From contig NZ_KI912151.1 in the NCBI RefSeq assembly GCF_000517105.1, forward strand, positions 876,125-940,124: a stretch of DNA of 64,000 nucleotides. Reading direction: 5' to 3'. Shown one piece after another: positions 42,447-50,870 of this stretch. Source of the DNA: Fischerella sp. PCC 9605 (GTDB taxonomy: Bacteria; Cyanobacteriota; Cyanobacteriia; Cyanobacteriales; Nostocaceae). Numbering within the stretch: the first letter of the stretch is position 1; every line of letters starts with the position of its first letter. A program made the position numbers and the translations under genes. A model generated the notes under the pieces. That model searched no databases and was not told the origin of the DNA. It worked only from the letters and a program-made list of their open reading frames with translations.

Positions 42447-42881
42447 TATTGGCAGGAGTTATGGTTGATGGTTAGGCTGTCGCCTAGCCCTGTCAAGGTG
42501 AGAAGACTATTTTCCTCTTTGTGTCTTAGTGTCTTAGTGTTTCAATCATTCTTTTTTCACCACCCTACTCTGCCTTGAGCCGCTGCGCGTCTACGGGTTC
42601 GCCAGTCCCCCCTAAAGGCAGAAGCCAAGACGGGGGCTGGTCTCACCAAGACACAAAGCTTGCCCTCGAGCGCAGCGTAGACGCCCGCAAGGGCGGCTTC
42701 CCGTAGGGTAGGGACACCAAGAAAAATCCATTTGGTCGCCTAACTATCAACCTATCCCACTAATACAAGAATTAGGAAAATGTCACACCGGGAAAAATTC
42801 AAACGGGAAAATGCCGGGTTTCAAAACCATCATTACCCTGAGCAAAAGAAAACTGATTGCACATACACAGTAGTTAGCGAT
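42447..42881. repeat. Intergenic region filled with dispersed cyanobacterial repeats
   Basis: No gene is visible. GTGTCTTAGTGTCTTAGTGT lies at about 42521. A GC-rich block, 42574-42640, contains GCTGCGCGTCTACGGGTTCG. A second block, 42662-42712, contains GCGCAGCGTAGACGCCCGC and AAGGGCGGCTTCCCGTAGGG. These words recur widely in Nostocales intergenic DNA, as I recall. They are distinct from the heptamer repeats elsewhere here. Confidence 0.55.
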
Positions 42882-43322
42882 CTAATTTTTTACTCTAATC
42901 GCGTTGATTTTCTCATTCAGTTCCCGAATCCGGCGAGATAGAATACCAATAATATTGACGGCAATTTCCGGAGTTTCGTCAATTGCTTCGTAAAGCTGTT
43001 CTTGTGTCAATTCTAAACATTCACAAGGTTCTAAAGTTGTTGCCGAGGCAGAACGCGGTTGAGCATCAAATACAGCCATTTCCCCGAAAGATTCACCCTT
43101 AGGAAACACTGCTAATTGTTGATTGCCGATATGAACTTTGACTTTACCGGAAACAACAATGTAGAGCGATCGCCCTTCATCGCCTTCTTTAAAAATAGTG
43201 TAATTGTTGGGAAACGATAACTCATCCATTACAGAAGCTAACCGGACGATAAAATCATCGCGCAATTCTTTAAAAATTGGTACTCTCCGGACAAATAGTA
43301 AACGCTCAACGGTGGATAGCAT
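42882..43322 (-). CDS. Single-domain cyclic nucleotide-binding protein
   Basis: This 146-residue protein consists of one cNMP-binding beta-barrel. FPNNYTIFKEGDEGRSLYIVVSGKVKVHIGNQQLAVFPKGESFGEMAVFDAQPRSASATTLEPCECLEL includes the phosphate-binding cassette FGEMAVFDAQPRSAS, with the arginine that contacts the cyclic phosphate. There is no helix-turn-helix, so it is not a Crp-type regulator. It probably acts by binding a partner. It lies downstream of the interrupted MFS/HEAT gene, which may be that partner, with the four-helix-bundle gene and repeats between. ATG 43322. Confidence 0.85.
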   Translation of the reverse strand: MLSTVERLLFVRRVPIFKELRDDFIVRLASVMDELSFPNNYTIFKEGDEGRSLYIVVSGKVKVHIGNQQLAVFPKGESFGEMAVFDAQPRSASATTLEPCECLELTQEQLYEAIDETPEIAVNIIGILSRRIRELNEKINAIRVKN

Positions 43323-43329
43323 AATCTAA

Positions 43330-43367
43330 GGTTAGTGGTTAGTGGTTAGTGGTTAGTAGTTAGTGGT
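43330..43367. repeat. GTTAGTGG heptamer array, left flank of the four-helix-bundle gene
   Basis: Five units of GTTAGTGG/GTTAGTAG run between the cyclic-nucleotide-binding gene and the stop of the four-helix-bundle gene. The complementary array lies at 43767-43844, so the pair are inverted around that gene. Confidence 0.8.
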
Positions 43368-43369
43368 AA

Positions 43370-43777
43370 TTAATAATTTTGTTTTTGTGTTTTGGCAGCT
43401 TTGTCAAGATATTTGAGATATGCGTTTAGCTTAGGTGATAAGTCATTAATAATAGGTTCAAGTCTATCTAATTGTTCATTCGTCAATAATTTACGAGTGT
43501 ACGCTCGTTTTAACCAGTACCTAGTTTCATGTAAAGAACCTCTGGCAATTTTTACAAATCTTTGATTATCTTGAAAATTATGGCGTCCAGCACCTTCTGC
43601 TATATTCGCACCAATACTATCAGCAGCACGGATAATTTGCTTACCTACTGTATCTTTTTCAAAGAAACTCCAGTGTATAACAATATGCCAAATGATGTCT
43701 GCCAATTTTTCAGCCAATTGGAAAATTTGTAAATCTTCAAAATTAGATTTTTCCATTCTTCCTTTCCTACTAACCAC
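43370..43777 (-). CDS. Four-helix bundle protein (S23 / IVP family)
   Basis: This 135-residue protein is of the S23 type, found in intervening sequences of 23S rRNA genes and scattered in genomes. The typical opening LQIFQLAEKLADIIWHIV is followed by GKQIIRAADSIGANIAEGAGR, the most conserved motif, and SLHETRYWLKRAYTRKLL. It probably binds nucleic acid or a membrane complex as an oligomer, but the role is not known. The gene is bracketed by inverted heptamer-repeat arrays, with its start inside the right-hand one. It separates two genes likely to belong together. That suggests it arrived as a cassette. Starting at the Met at residue 8 (MEKSNFED) is also possible. Confidence 0.85.
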   Translation of the reverse strand: MVSRKGRMEKSNFEDLQIFQLAEKLADIIWHIVIHWSFFEKDTVGKQIIRAADSIGANIAEGAGRHNFQDNQRFVKIARGSLHETRYWLKRAYTRKLLTNEQLDRLEPIINDLSPKLNAYLKYLDKAAKTQKQNY

Positions 43778-43844
43778 TAACCACTAACCACTAACCACCA
43801 ACCACTAACCACTAACCACCAACCACTAACCACTATCTACTAAC
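43767..43844. repeat. CCACTAAC heptamer array, right flank of the four-helix-bundle gene
   Basis: About ten units of CACTAAC/CCACCAAC run into the stop codon of the MFS/HEAT gene remnant. They are the inverted counterpart of 43330-43367. Confidence 0.8.
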
Positions 43845-44711
43845 TTGATACTTCTCCATCAACTCTTTCACTTGAGCAGCCACAAGCGAATTAGGATCTT
43901 TTTGCAATTGGGGAAGAATTTTGAAAAGGATGCGGGGTGATACTGTACTCAAATATGCGATCGCTGCTTCTCGTACGAAACCAGTAGGATGATGCAGGCT
44001 TGCTAAAACCTGTTCGGTTGTCAGTCGGATACGGGCAACTTGAGCAAAATGAAAACAGCAAGCTAAGCACCAATCAGAAAGTAAATGTCCTTGTATTAAT
44101 AAACGACGGGTACGTTCGCTGACTGCCATTTGCTCGTATTTTGTTATATCTGCCGCTAATAGATATTGCAGTTTTTCTGCTGGCGATCGCCGATCTAAAA
44201 TATTCAGCAACAAGGATTTATTATGTAAATTCACTGTATGTTCTAAAATTTCTAATCCTCGTGCTAAATTTACTATTGAATCAGACCGCAGATTGAATAC
44301 TGCTGCCTGAATTTTATCTATAGGATAAAGTAGCTGTAGTAGTAGCAATAATCGTTCTTTTATATCGATTTCTAATTCTAGAATTGCCCGCTGTAGTAAT
44401 GATAAAACGGCAAAAATTCTAATACCTGAATGATATGTATCTAAAGTTTCTTGTGTTTTTAAATCTATATATTGACCGTAAGTGTCGGCTTGAGTTTGGA
44501 AGTCTATATAAGCAGCATAAATTTCACCTAAAAAGCATAATTCCTGTGCAATTAAAGTTTTCACCCTCATTTCATAATACCGATCCACCGAACCGATAAT
44601 TCCTTCTTTTTGCAGCCTTTTCAATAAAGCGCGGAGAATATAATCTCTGTTAGTACCCCGAGATGTTTCTAAATGCTGCCATAAAGCATCGATCGCTTCT
44701 AAGCTGGGAAC
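43833..44711 (-). pseudogene. C-terminal HEAT-repeat part of the MFS/HEAT gene, cut off by an in-frame stop
   Basis: The minus-strand frame of the upstream gene continues directly after its TAA (44712-44714) for 292 codons without another stop. It begins VPSLEAIDALWQHLETSRGTNRDYILRALLKRLQKEG. This reads like continuous protein: helical repeats and a terminal ASLHHPTGFVREAAIAYLSTV HEAT unit. Translation could restart only at TTG 44624, with no ribosome site apparent. It is therefore the tail of a roughly 1011-residue protein separated by one nonsense codon. It is either inactivated or expressed by readthrough or as a separate fragment. Confidence 0.7.
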
Positions 44712-46868
44712 TTAACTAATGGTACGCCAAGCATACATCCGCACTACTTCCGGTTTATAAATATTGGTAGCTAAGTCAATTAGCATTGGTAAAGCTTCAT
44801 TCTCTAGTCTTACTAAGGCTTGCATAGCTGCATTTCGGGTTGACTTGTAGTAAAGCCCCCCTAGTAAGGCTGGGTAGTACTCTTCTAAATGAGTTGCCGC
44901 AATCATTTCTAATACTGCAAAACGCACCCGCAAGGACTCATCCTGCAACAAATTCGGGATATGAATTCGTAGCGCCTGTAAATAAACTGCTTCTCTGAGG
45001 GCTTTTACGGCATTTACCCGTTCCCTTTCTTGTTGATGAGTGAGCATCCGCCGCAAGGTTTTGGTAGCAGCTACTTTTTGCATCGGTGTTCCTTCACGCA
45101 ACAATAATGCAGCAGCTGTAGCGCGAATAATTGAGTGTTGATCCTGTTGTAGGTACTGTTCTAATTGGCTGACATCTGGATCTGATTCAGCCAACCAAAC
45201 GTAGCGTAGGGCTAGGGCAAAAACTTCTGGGGTAACACGGTGTTGGGGTAGTTCTAACAAAGCCCGGACTTCCAGTAAATAAGCAGGATTTACACCCGAC
45301 ATCAGCATCACTTCCAAACTAGTTTTTTGCAATGAAGGGGGTAGTTTGACTAACAGAGGTGCTAGCACTTCTGTTGCGCCTTGGGGGTCAATTTGAGATA
45401 AAAGCTCAATACAAGAACGTTTATCTGGTTCGCTACCTTTTTCTCCTAAAGCTTTAACGACTGCCTGCTTGAATGCACGCAAATCTACATCTGTACCACT
45501 TAGTTGTCCCTGTCCTGCGCTCAAAACTAACAGATTAACGTAGTGCGATCGCAAAAACCAAATCACTCCCAAACAGCACACAGCTACGGCCACTGTTTCT
45601 ACTACCATGAGCGAGTCATGTATGGGCATGGGTAGAAGTCGCCTTCCCAACCACAAGGTAACTAAAATCGCTACACCTGCTGTTCCAGCACCGAAGGCAT
45701 CGGCAACACCTCCCGATAATGACTGGATGTAGCTGCGAATTTTATCGGGGATTGGTTGGAAAAGCAGAGGCCCGCTACTGACAACAAAGGTGTAACGCAG
45801 AAGTTCGTCTAAGAATTTGAGAATAACTAAACCCCATAAAAGATTGCCGGAATAGCCCAAAGGCAACAATCCTAACAGGGGAATCGTTAGGGGCATTAAA
45901 ATGCCTACGGTAACTGGTAAAGTTGCAGCAGTAACAAACACTCCAAAGCGTTCGAGAGCGCGACTGGAGATAAATAACTGCATTCCTAGCTCGCATACTC
46001 CCGTAATTCCACCTAATATGCCCAAAAAGCTAGCAATATCTTTACCCTGAAAATTAGACTTTAGCTGGCTAAGATATTGAAAATCTATTAACACTCCCAT
46101 TGCTTGCAAGAGAGCAAAAAAGGCAAACAATAACCAGGCGTAACGCTTCAGTGGGGCAAAAAGGCGGCGTTTTTGAGAGTATTGTGTTTCTTCTATTTCT
46201 TTTTGAGGAACATCTGGGAAAGCCTGCGGATAATTTTGACTGAGATACAAAAGAATGCCCGCTCCCAAGGCGATAAATATACCAGCGATGGGCATAATTA
46301 CGTTATCTAGCCCGACGAATAGCAGCAGAAAAGGCAAACTAAAGCCGCTGAGGACATCAGCAACTAAAACGCCACTGCTGATGAGTGGGTAGGCGCGTTT
46401 AATCTCCCGAATGTTGAAAAGTTGGTTGGCAACGATCGAGGTGTTGAGGTCGTTGATCGTGTAAAATGCATCTACCCATAATCGCAGCAAAAATATCATA
46501 GGTACTGCTAGGTAGGAAACGTGCAAACCCAGACGCAATAAAAGTAATGGCACAAACATGCATGGCGCGATCGCCACAATTACCCGCCGCAAGGGAAAAA
46601 TCTTTTGCAGCCAAGAATATAAAATTACTAAGACTGCACCTATGATTGCACTGGCGATATAAATCCAAGGTAAGGATTTAGCCCCGTACTCATCCAAAAA
46701 CAGTGCCACCGCAGAGTCTTCTGACCAGCGCAATCCTACTGAGGTTATAGTATAAAAAGCGAACATCAACCAAGTGCGATCGCTTTCCTCCGGTCGGAGA
46801 TTTACCCACTTGAGTAATTGCGACAGAATGCTTCTTTTTGGAGCAGCCCAGTAATTTTTCAGTTCCAT
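44712..46868 (-). CDS. MFS/nucleotide-transporter-like membrane protein with HEAT repeats (truncated by an internal stop)
   Basis: This 718-residue protein has twelve predicted membrane helices over about residues 25-445, recalling the MFS and ATP/ADP-translocase superfamily (FYTITSVGLRWSEDSAVALFLDEYG near the start). A cytoplasmic region of HEAT-like helical repeats follows (for example LQDESLRVRFAVLEMIAATH). It ends abruptly at RMYAWRTIS-TAA, yet the same frame continues for 292 more codons. Full-length relatives I recall are near 1000 residues. The cyclic-nucleotide-binding gene downstream may encode a regulatory partner. The transported substrate is unknown. The N-terminal 718 residues may still fold and work. 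Confidence 0.7.
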   Translation of the reverse strand: MELKNYWAAPKRSILSQLLKWVNLRPEESDRTWLMFAFYTITSVGLRWSEDSAVALFLDEYGAKSLPWIYIASAIIGAVLVILYSWLQKIFPLRRVIVAIAPCMFVPLLLLRLGLHVSYLAVPMIFLLRLWVDAFYTINDLNTSIVANQLFNIREIKRAYPLISSGVLVADVLSGFSLPFLLLFVGLDNVIMPIAGIFIALGAGILLYLSQNYPQAFPDVPQKEIEETQYSQKRRLFAPLKRYAWLLFAFFALLQAMGVLIDFQYLSQLKSNFQGKDIASFLGILGGITGVCELGMQLFISSRALERFGVFVTAATLPVTVGILMPLTIPLLGLLPLGYSGNLLWGLVILKFLDELLRYTFVVSSGPLLFQPIPDKIRSYIQSLSGGVADAFGAGTAGVAILVTLWLGRRLLPMPIHDSLMVVETVAVAVCCLGVIWFLRSHYVNLLVLSAGQGQLSGTDVDLRAFKQAVVKALGEKGSEPDKRSCIELLSQIDPQGATEVLAPLLVKLPPSLQKTSLEVMLMSGVNPAYLLEVRALLELPQHRVTPEVFALALRYVWLAESDPDVSQLEQYLQQDQHSIIRATAAALLLREGTPMQKVAATKTLRRMLTHQQERERVNAVKALREAVYLQALRIHIPNLLQDESLRVRFAVLEMIAATHLEEYYPALLGGLYYKSTRNAAMQALVRLENEALPMLIDLATNIYKPEVVRMYAWRTIS

Positions 46869-46891
46869 GCAGTTTTCTGTGCTACACGTTT

Positions 46892-46970
46892 AATTTGTTG
46901 GTAGTTGGTAGTTGGTCGTTGGTTGGTAACTGTATTCCAAACAACAAACAACAAACAACAAACAACACAA
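46892..46970. repeat. GTTGGTAG / CAACAAAC hairpin repeat upstream of the MFS/HEAT gene
   Basis: GTTGGTAGTTGGT words pair imperfectly with ACAAACAACAAAC words. The array lies in the 289-bp gap between infC and the MFS/HEAT gene. A second hairpin repeat lies at 47100-47152. No gene is visible between them. Confidence 0.55.
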
Positions 46971-47099
46971 ATTAGTTGCTCAGTTCTGCATGACCAGTAT
47001 TGTTGACTCCATTCCTGGAAACAGCAAAAATCCTGAGCAACTGAGTATTATTTTTCCCACTCAGCACTCAGGACTATCATTTTGGATTTTAATTTGTTG

Positions 47100-47152
47100 A
47101 TGGTTAGTAGTTAGTAGTTAGTAGTTGGTTTTTTCCACTAACTACTAACCAA
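47100..47152. repeat. Short tandem heptamer repeat hairpin downstream of infC
   Basis: GTTAGTAG units, a T-run (GGTTTTTTCC) and CACTAACTACTAACC form a hairpin directly after the infC stop at 47158. Confidence 0.7.
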
Positions 47153-47157
47153 ATCAA

Positions 47158-47691
47158 TTACTTCTTCGGCGAAAGGAGCATCATCATGTTTCGTCCTTCT
47201 TTTTTGGGTGCTTGCTGTACTTCCGCAACTGCTTCTAGATCCGCAGCCATGCGCTTGAGCAAATCTTCTGCTAGATCGCTGTGCTGTATTTCTCGACCTC
47301 TGAACATCACAGTAGCTTTCACTTTATCGCCATCTTTGAGAAAACGTTCTGCTTGCTTAACGCGCACGTTGTAGTCATGTTCTTCTATCTTGTAGCGCAT
47401 CTTCACTTCTTTAACATCAGCTGTGTGCTGCTTCTTCCTGGCTTCCCGCGCTTTCTTCTCCTGCTCAAATTTGTACTTCCCATAGTCCATAATCCGACAA
47501 ACCGGGGGGTCAGCCTTGTCACTGAGCAGCACTAGATCCAGCTCTTTTTCCTCTGCTAGTTGCAGCGCTTCCTGCGGGGACAGAATTCCCAGTTGGGTTC
47601 CATCAGTATCAATGACCCGAATTTTCGGGAAGCGAATTCTTTCATTAATTTGGGGCAAATCGCGAGTTCTTTTTTTCTCAGTCACTGGCAT
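47158..47691 (-). CDS. infC: Translation initiation factor IF-3
   Basis: This 177-residue IF-3 keeps the 30S subunit free and checks the start codon. The N-terminal domain begins [29 protein letters not shown]. The linker carries [19 protein letters not shown], and the C-terminal domain has [42 protein letters not shown]. It starts with ATG at 47691. The rare AUU/AUC initiation codon of enteric infC is not needed here, although other start codons upstream are not excluded. The downstream rpmI and rplT genes seen in many bacteria are not adjacent. Confidence 0.97.
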   Translation of the reverse strand: MPVTEKKRTRDLPQINERIRFPKIRVIDTDGTQLGILSPQEALQLAEEKELDLVLLSDKADPPVCRIMDYGKYKFEQEKKAREARKKQHTADVKEVKMRYKIEEHDYNVRVKQAERFLKDGDKVKATVMFRGREIQHSDLAEDLLKRMAADLEAVAEVQQAPKKEGRNMMMLLSPKK

Positions 47692-48069
47692 TATGATTTG
47701 TGGGAGCTCTTTGTTAAGAATTGGGTTTGGTATTGTTTAATTTGCCTCAGGAGCATAAAAAATGAATATCTGAGGACTAATAATCAGGTTTACAATTCTA
47801 GGGTAACTAATTCCGTAGAATAGTTTTTCAGCGATCGTATATGCCATTCTACTCATTCTGAGAGAATTTCTATTCAATAGTTAACCTAAATTACACATCC
47901 GCAGCATTTGTTAACTATTGTAGCATTTATTTGTTATATTATTGACATCTTAACCTTTCAGTATACATTGTACTAATGCAGATTTTAAATCCAATATTTC
48001 TCAAAATCAATGTATTTCAGGTCACAAAAAAACTTTTTCCAGTATGATTACTGAGAAAAGGCGATAGAA
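47692..48069. other. Intergenic region upstream of infC
   Basis: This 378-base stretch is AT-rich. It presumably carries the infC promoter. I see no small gene, repeat or convincing hairpin. It joins directly to the tnpB relic. Confidence 0.4.
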
Positions 48070-48252
48070 CATTGTTGGCAACTCCTCGACCATTAGGTAT
48101 GAGGATTCTTCCTTCACCCAACGTTGCCTCTAAAAGCAGTGCCTTTAGATGGTCTTACAGGTTGTCCAGAAGCGGTAGCGAGATGCCCTCCCGCCAAAGT
48201 CGTAAACCTTCATCTCTGAATATTTATGGCAGCATTAATATCCCTGTCGTGT
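48070..48252 (-). pseudogene. Relic of a tnpB gene: C-terminal codons plus right-end hairpin
   Basis: On the minus strand 48250 to 48209 reads HDRDINAAINIQR and a stop. This is the final RuvC motif of TnpB (compare LDRDLNAAINIL in the intact gene at 15632-16828). The expected 3' region of such an element follows and ends in GAATCCTCATACC...GGTCGAGGAGTTGCCAA, a decayed form of the right-end hairpin. Nothing upstream of the motif is recognisable. It is a fossil insertion end that may still encode an omega-RNA-like transcript. Confidence 0.6.
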
Positions 48253-48342
48253 AAAGTATAAATAAGGCGAGAAAAAGGGTAAACAAGAAGAGAAACAGAG
48301 ATTTTGATACTCTTTTGCACCCTTACTGGAAAATGGCGATTT

Positions 48343-50268
48343 TTAAGACTCAATCTCAGCTAATTCTAACCATCGCTCTGTCGCCGTATCAATTGCTTGC
48401 TTCAGCGTTTCCACCTGTTCGTAGAGTTTTTGGACTTGGGTGTAATTTCCTGCTGGAACATTCGCCATTGCTTTTTCTGCTTCTGCTTTCTCAGCTTCTA
48501 ATTGAGCAATTTTATCTTCCAACTGCTCAAACTCCCGCCTTTCCCAAGTCGATAGGCGCTTTTTCTTTTGAGGTTCTTTAGGTATAGACGTTGCAGGGAA
48601 CATCTCTACGTTTTTCGTCTTTTCCTTTGTATTAGTAGATTCTTGTTGCTTTTCTTCTTCAGCTTTTTTGTAGTCAAGATACACAGAGTAATTACCAGGA
48701 TACTGTCGAATATTTCCTTCTTCTTCAAGAGCAAAGATTGTATCTACAGTGCGGTCAAGAAAATAACGATCGTGGGAAACTACAATTATACAGCCGTTAA
48801 AGTCTTCTAAATATTCTTCCAACACTGCTAACGTCTGTACATCTAAATCATTTGTCGGTTCATCTAATATCAAAACATTAGGCGCACTCATGAGAATACG
48901 CAACAAAAATAAGCGCCGTTTTTCACCACCAGAAAGTTTATGAATAGGAGCATATTGCTGATTTCCTGGAAATAAAAATCGCTCCAACATTTGGGAAGCA
49001 GTAATTTGCGTACCGTCGGCAATTTTGACGTATTCTCCTTCTTCTTTGATATAGTCAATCACGCGCTGATTTTCGTTTAACGCAGTCAGTAATTCTTCAG
49101 AATGCTGGTCAAAATAGCCAATATGAATCGTTGTACCGATTTCCACACTACCTGTATCTGGCTGCACGCGCCCAGTGATAATATCCATTAAAGTAGATTT
49201 ACCTGCACCGTTACCGCCGATAATACCAATACGATCTTCTGGATTAAATTCGTAGGTAAAATCCTTGATTAAACTGCGTTCGTTGTATGCTTTAGAGATG
49301 TGATTGAGTTCAATCACTTTTTTACCGATGCGACGACTAGGTGTTGAAATATCGACTTTACCCTGAGCTTGTTTAAACTCCGTCGCTTGCATATCGCGAA
49401 TGCGTTCTATTCTAGCTTTTTGCTTAGTACTTCTGGCTTTTGGCCCTCTTTTTAACCATTCCAACTCGCGCCGCAATACTCCTTGAAATTTGCGCTGACT
49501 GCTAATAGCGGATTCTTCGGCTTGGGTCTTTTTTTCCAGGTAGTATGAATAATTACCAGAGTAAGTATAAATGTCACCTCTATCGATTTCAATAATACCG
49601 TTGGTGACGCGATCTAAAAAGTAGCGATCGTGAGTAATGAGCAAGAGTGCGCCGCGATAACGGTTTAAATAACTTTGCAACCACTCCACAGAATTTGCAT
49701 CTAGATGGTTTGTCGGCTCATCCATGAGCAATAAATCTGGTTCTGATAGCAAAGCTGTAGCTAAGGCAATACGTTTGCGATAACCTCCAGATAAAGTTTT
49801 GATAGTAGCATCAAAATCTATAATTCCTAATTTGGAAAGAATTATTTTGGCCTTAGTTTCCAGTTCCCAAGCACCTATTGCATCCATACGCTGCATCACC
49901 ACAGAAAGGCGGGACATCAGCTGATTATCTTCTGGATAGTGAGCGAGTTTATCGGATATTTCTTCATACTCACGCACCAAAGCCATTTTTTCACCACTGT
50001 CAGCAAATACTTGCTCTAAAACTGTGTGATTTTCGTCTAAATCTGGCTGTTGAGGCAAGTATACAATCTTAGCGCCAGAATTAACTAAAATTTGACCTCC
50101 ATCAATCGGTTCTAGTCCGGCAATCATTTTTAATAATGTTGATTTACCAGAACCGTTAGTGCCAATTAAACCAACTTTATCAGTAGCATCTAGACTAAAA
50201 CTGGCATCTTTGAGAATTTCTTTGATGCCAAAATCTTTTTTAACTGATTGTAGTGTAATAAGACTCAT
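48343..50268 (-). CDS. ABC-F family ATPase (Uup/EttA-like)
   Basis: This 641-residue soluble protein has two ABC ATPase domains and no membrane part. It acts on ribosomes or in DNA-related housekeeping. Domain 1 has GTNGSGKST (about 37-45) and LSGGYRKRIALA. Domain 2 has GGNGAGKST (about 350) and LSGGEKRRLFLLR. Both have the Walker B LLMDEPTNHLD/LILDEPTNDLD. The linker contains AISSQRKFQGVLRRELEWLKRGPKARSTKQKARIERI, the P-site tRNA-interaction type. The C-terminus (about 560-641) is a coiled coil, as in Uup. I assign the Uup branch with moderate confidence. It stands alone, with a terminator-like hairpin at 50298-50342 upstream. Confidence 0.9.
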   Translation of the reverse strand: MSLITLQSVKKDFGIKEILKDASFSLDATDKVGLIGTNGSGKSTLLKMIAGLEPIDGGQILVNSGAKIVYLPQQPDLDENHTVLEQVFADSGEKMALVREYEEISDKLAHYPEDNQLMSRLSVVMQRMDAIGAWELETKAKIILSKLGIIDFDATIKTLSGGYRKRIALATALLSEPDLLLMDEPTNHLDANSVEWLQSYLNRYRGALLLITHDRYFLDRVTNGIIEIDRGDIYTYSGNYSYYLEKKTQAEESAISSQRKFQGVLRRELEWLKRGPKARSTKQKARIERIRDMQATEFKQAQGKVDISTPSRRIGKKVIELNHISKAYNERSLIKDFTYEFNPEDRIGIIGGNGAGKSTLMDIITGRVQPDTGSVEIGTTIHIGYFDQHSEELLTALNENQRVIDYIKEEGEYVKIADGTQITASQMLERFLFPGNQQYAPIHKLSGGEKRRLFLLRILMSAPNVLILDEPTNDLDVQTLAVLEEYLEDFNGCIIVVSHDRYFLDRTVDTIFALEEEGNIRQYPGNYSVYLDYKKAEEEKQQESTNTKEKTKNVEMFPATSIPKEPQKKKRLSTWERREFEQLEDKIAQLEAEKAEAEKAMANVPAGNYTQVQKLYEQVETLKQAIDTATERWLELAEIES

Positions 50269-50297
50269 AATTTTTATGTGATTAACTTGGTGTCTTA

Positions 50298-50342
50298 GTG
50301 TCTTGGTGGTTCAAATATATATTTTATGAACCACCAAGACAC
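50298..50342. terminator. Perfect 16-bp stem hairpin between the DUF1824 and ABC-F genes
   Basis: GTGTCTTGGTGGTTCA (50298-50313) and TGAACCACCAAGACAC (50327-50342) are exact complements with a 13-base AT-rich loop. There is no T-run directly after it on the minus strand. It may act as terminator or RNA-stabilising structure for the upstream DUF1824 gene. Confidence 0.5.
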
Positions 50343-50387
50343 CAAGGCACAAAGAAAATTCAATATTGAAATTTACACCCTAGTATA

Positions 50388-50804
50388 TTAAACAAATAAA
50401 TCTAGAGGTAAATGACCGTACATTTCGTTAATTCCCTCTGGAGAGTATGACTGACAAGATACTAGTACACCCCGATGATGACCTGAATAAGAATCGATAT
50501 GACAAACACCATTTTTGCCGTTTAACTTGATATAAACAGAACCATCGATTACAGGTAAATTACTTGGTGGTTCATATCCTAAGGCGAGAGAATAAGTTTT
50601 CATTGCCAGCATTCCTTCTGCCTCTGTGTCAGCGCAAATACCTAAAATCTGGTAATCAGAAAGCTTGGCAAGCATCAGTAAAGCCTCACGAATTAAAGTT
50701 TTTTCTGATGTCTTAATTTTTGGTGCAATGTCTACACAATTGAATTTATTAAGGATTTTTTTGGCTTCGGCAATGGTGAGATTAGTTTGATTTCTACTTG
50801 ACAT
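50388..50804 (-). CDS. DUF1824 family protein
   Basis: This 138-residue cyanobacterial protein is recognisable from EKTLIREALLMLAKLSDYQILGICADT and the end GHHRGVLVSCQSYSPEGINEMYGHLPLDLF, which fit DUF1824. It has no membrane segment. The central part VIDGSVYIKLNGKNGVCHIDSYSGHH is beta-rich. The function is unknown. A role tied to photosynthesis is sometimes assumed from its distribution, but nothing here shows it. It lies between the SPFH gene and the ABC-F gene on the same strand, with 66 bp to the SPFH gene's stop. Co-transcription is possible. Confidence 0.7.
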   Translation of the reverse strand: MSSRNQTNLTIAEAKKILNKFNCVDIAPKIKTSEKTLIREALLMLAKLSDYQILGICADTEAEGMLAMKTYSLALGYEPPSNLPVIDGSVYIKLNGKNGVCHIDSYSGHHRGVLVSCQSYSPEGINEMYGHLPLDLFV

Positions 50805-50870
50805 ATATCGGTTTATTATCTACTGGATGTATGCTTTATTGTTCAGATAGGTTTGGTTTTGTTTACAATT

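Noticed and set aside
47186-47823. Several plus-strand frames opposite infC and its upstream gap
   Set aside because: Shadows of infC, without starts or conserved sequence.
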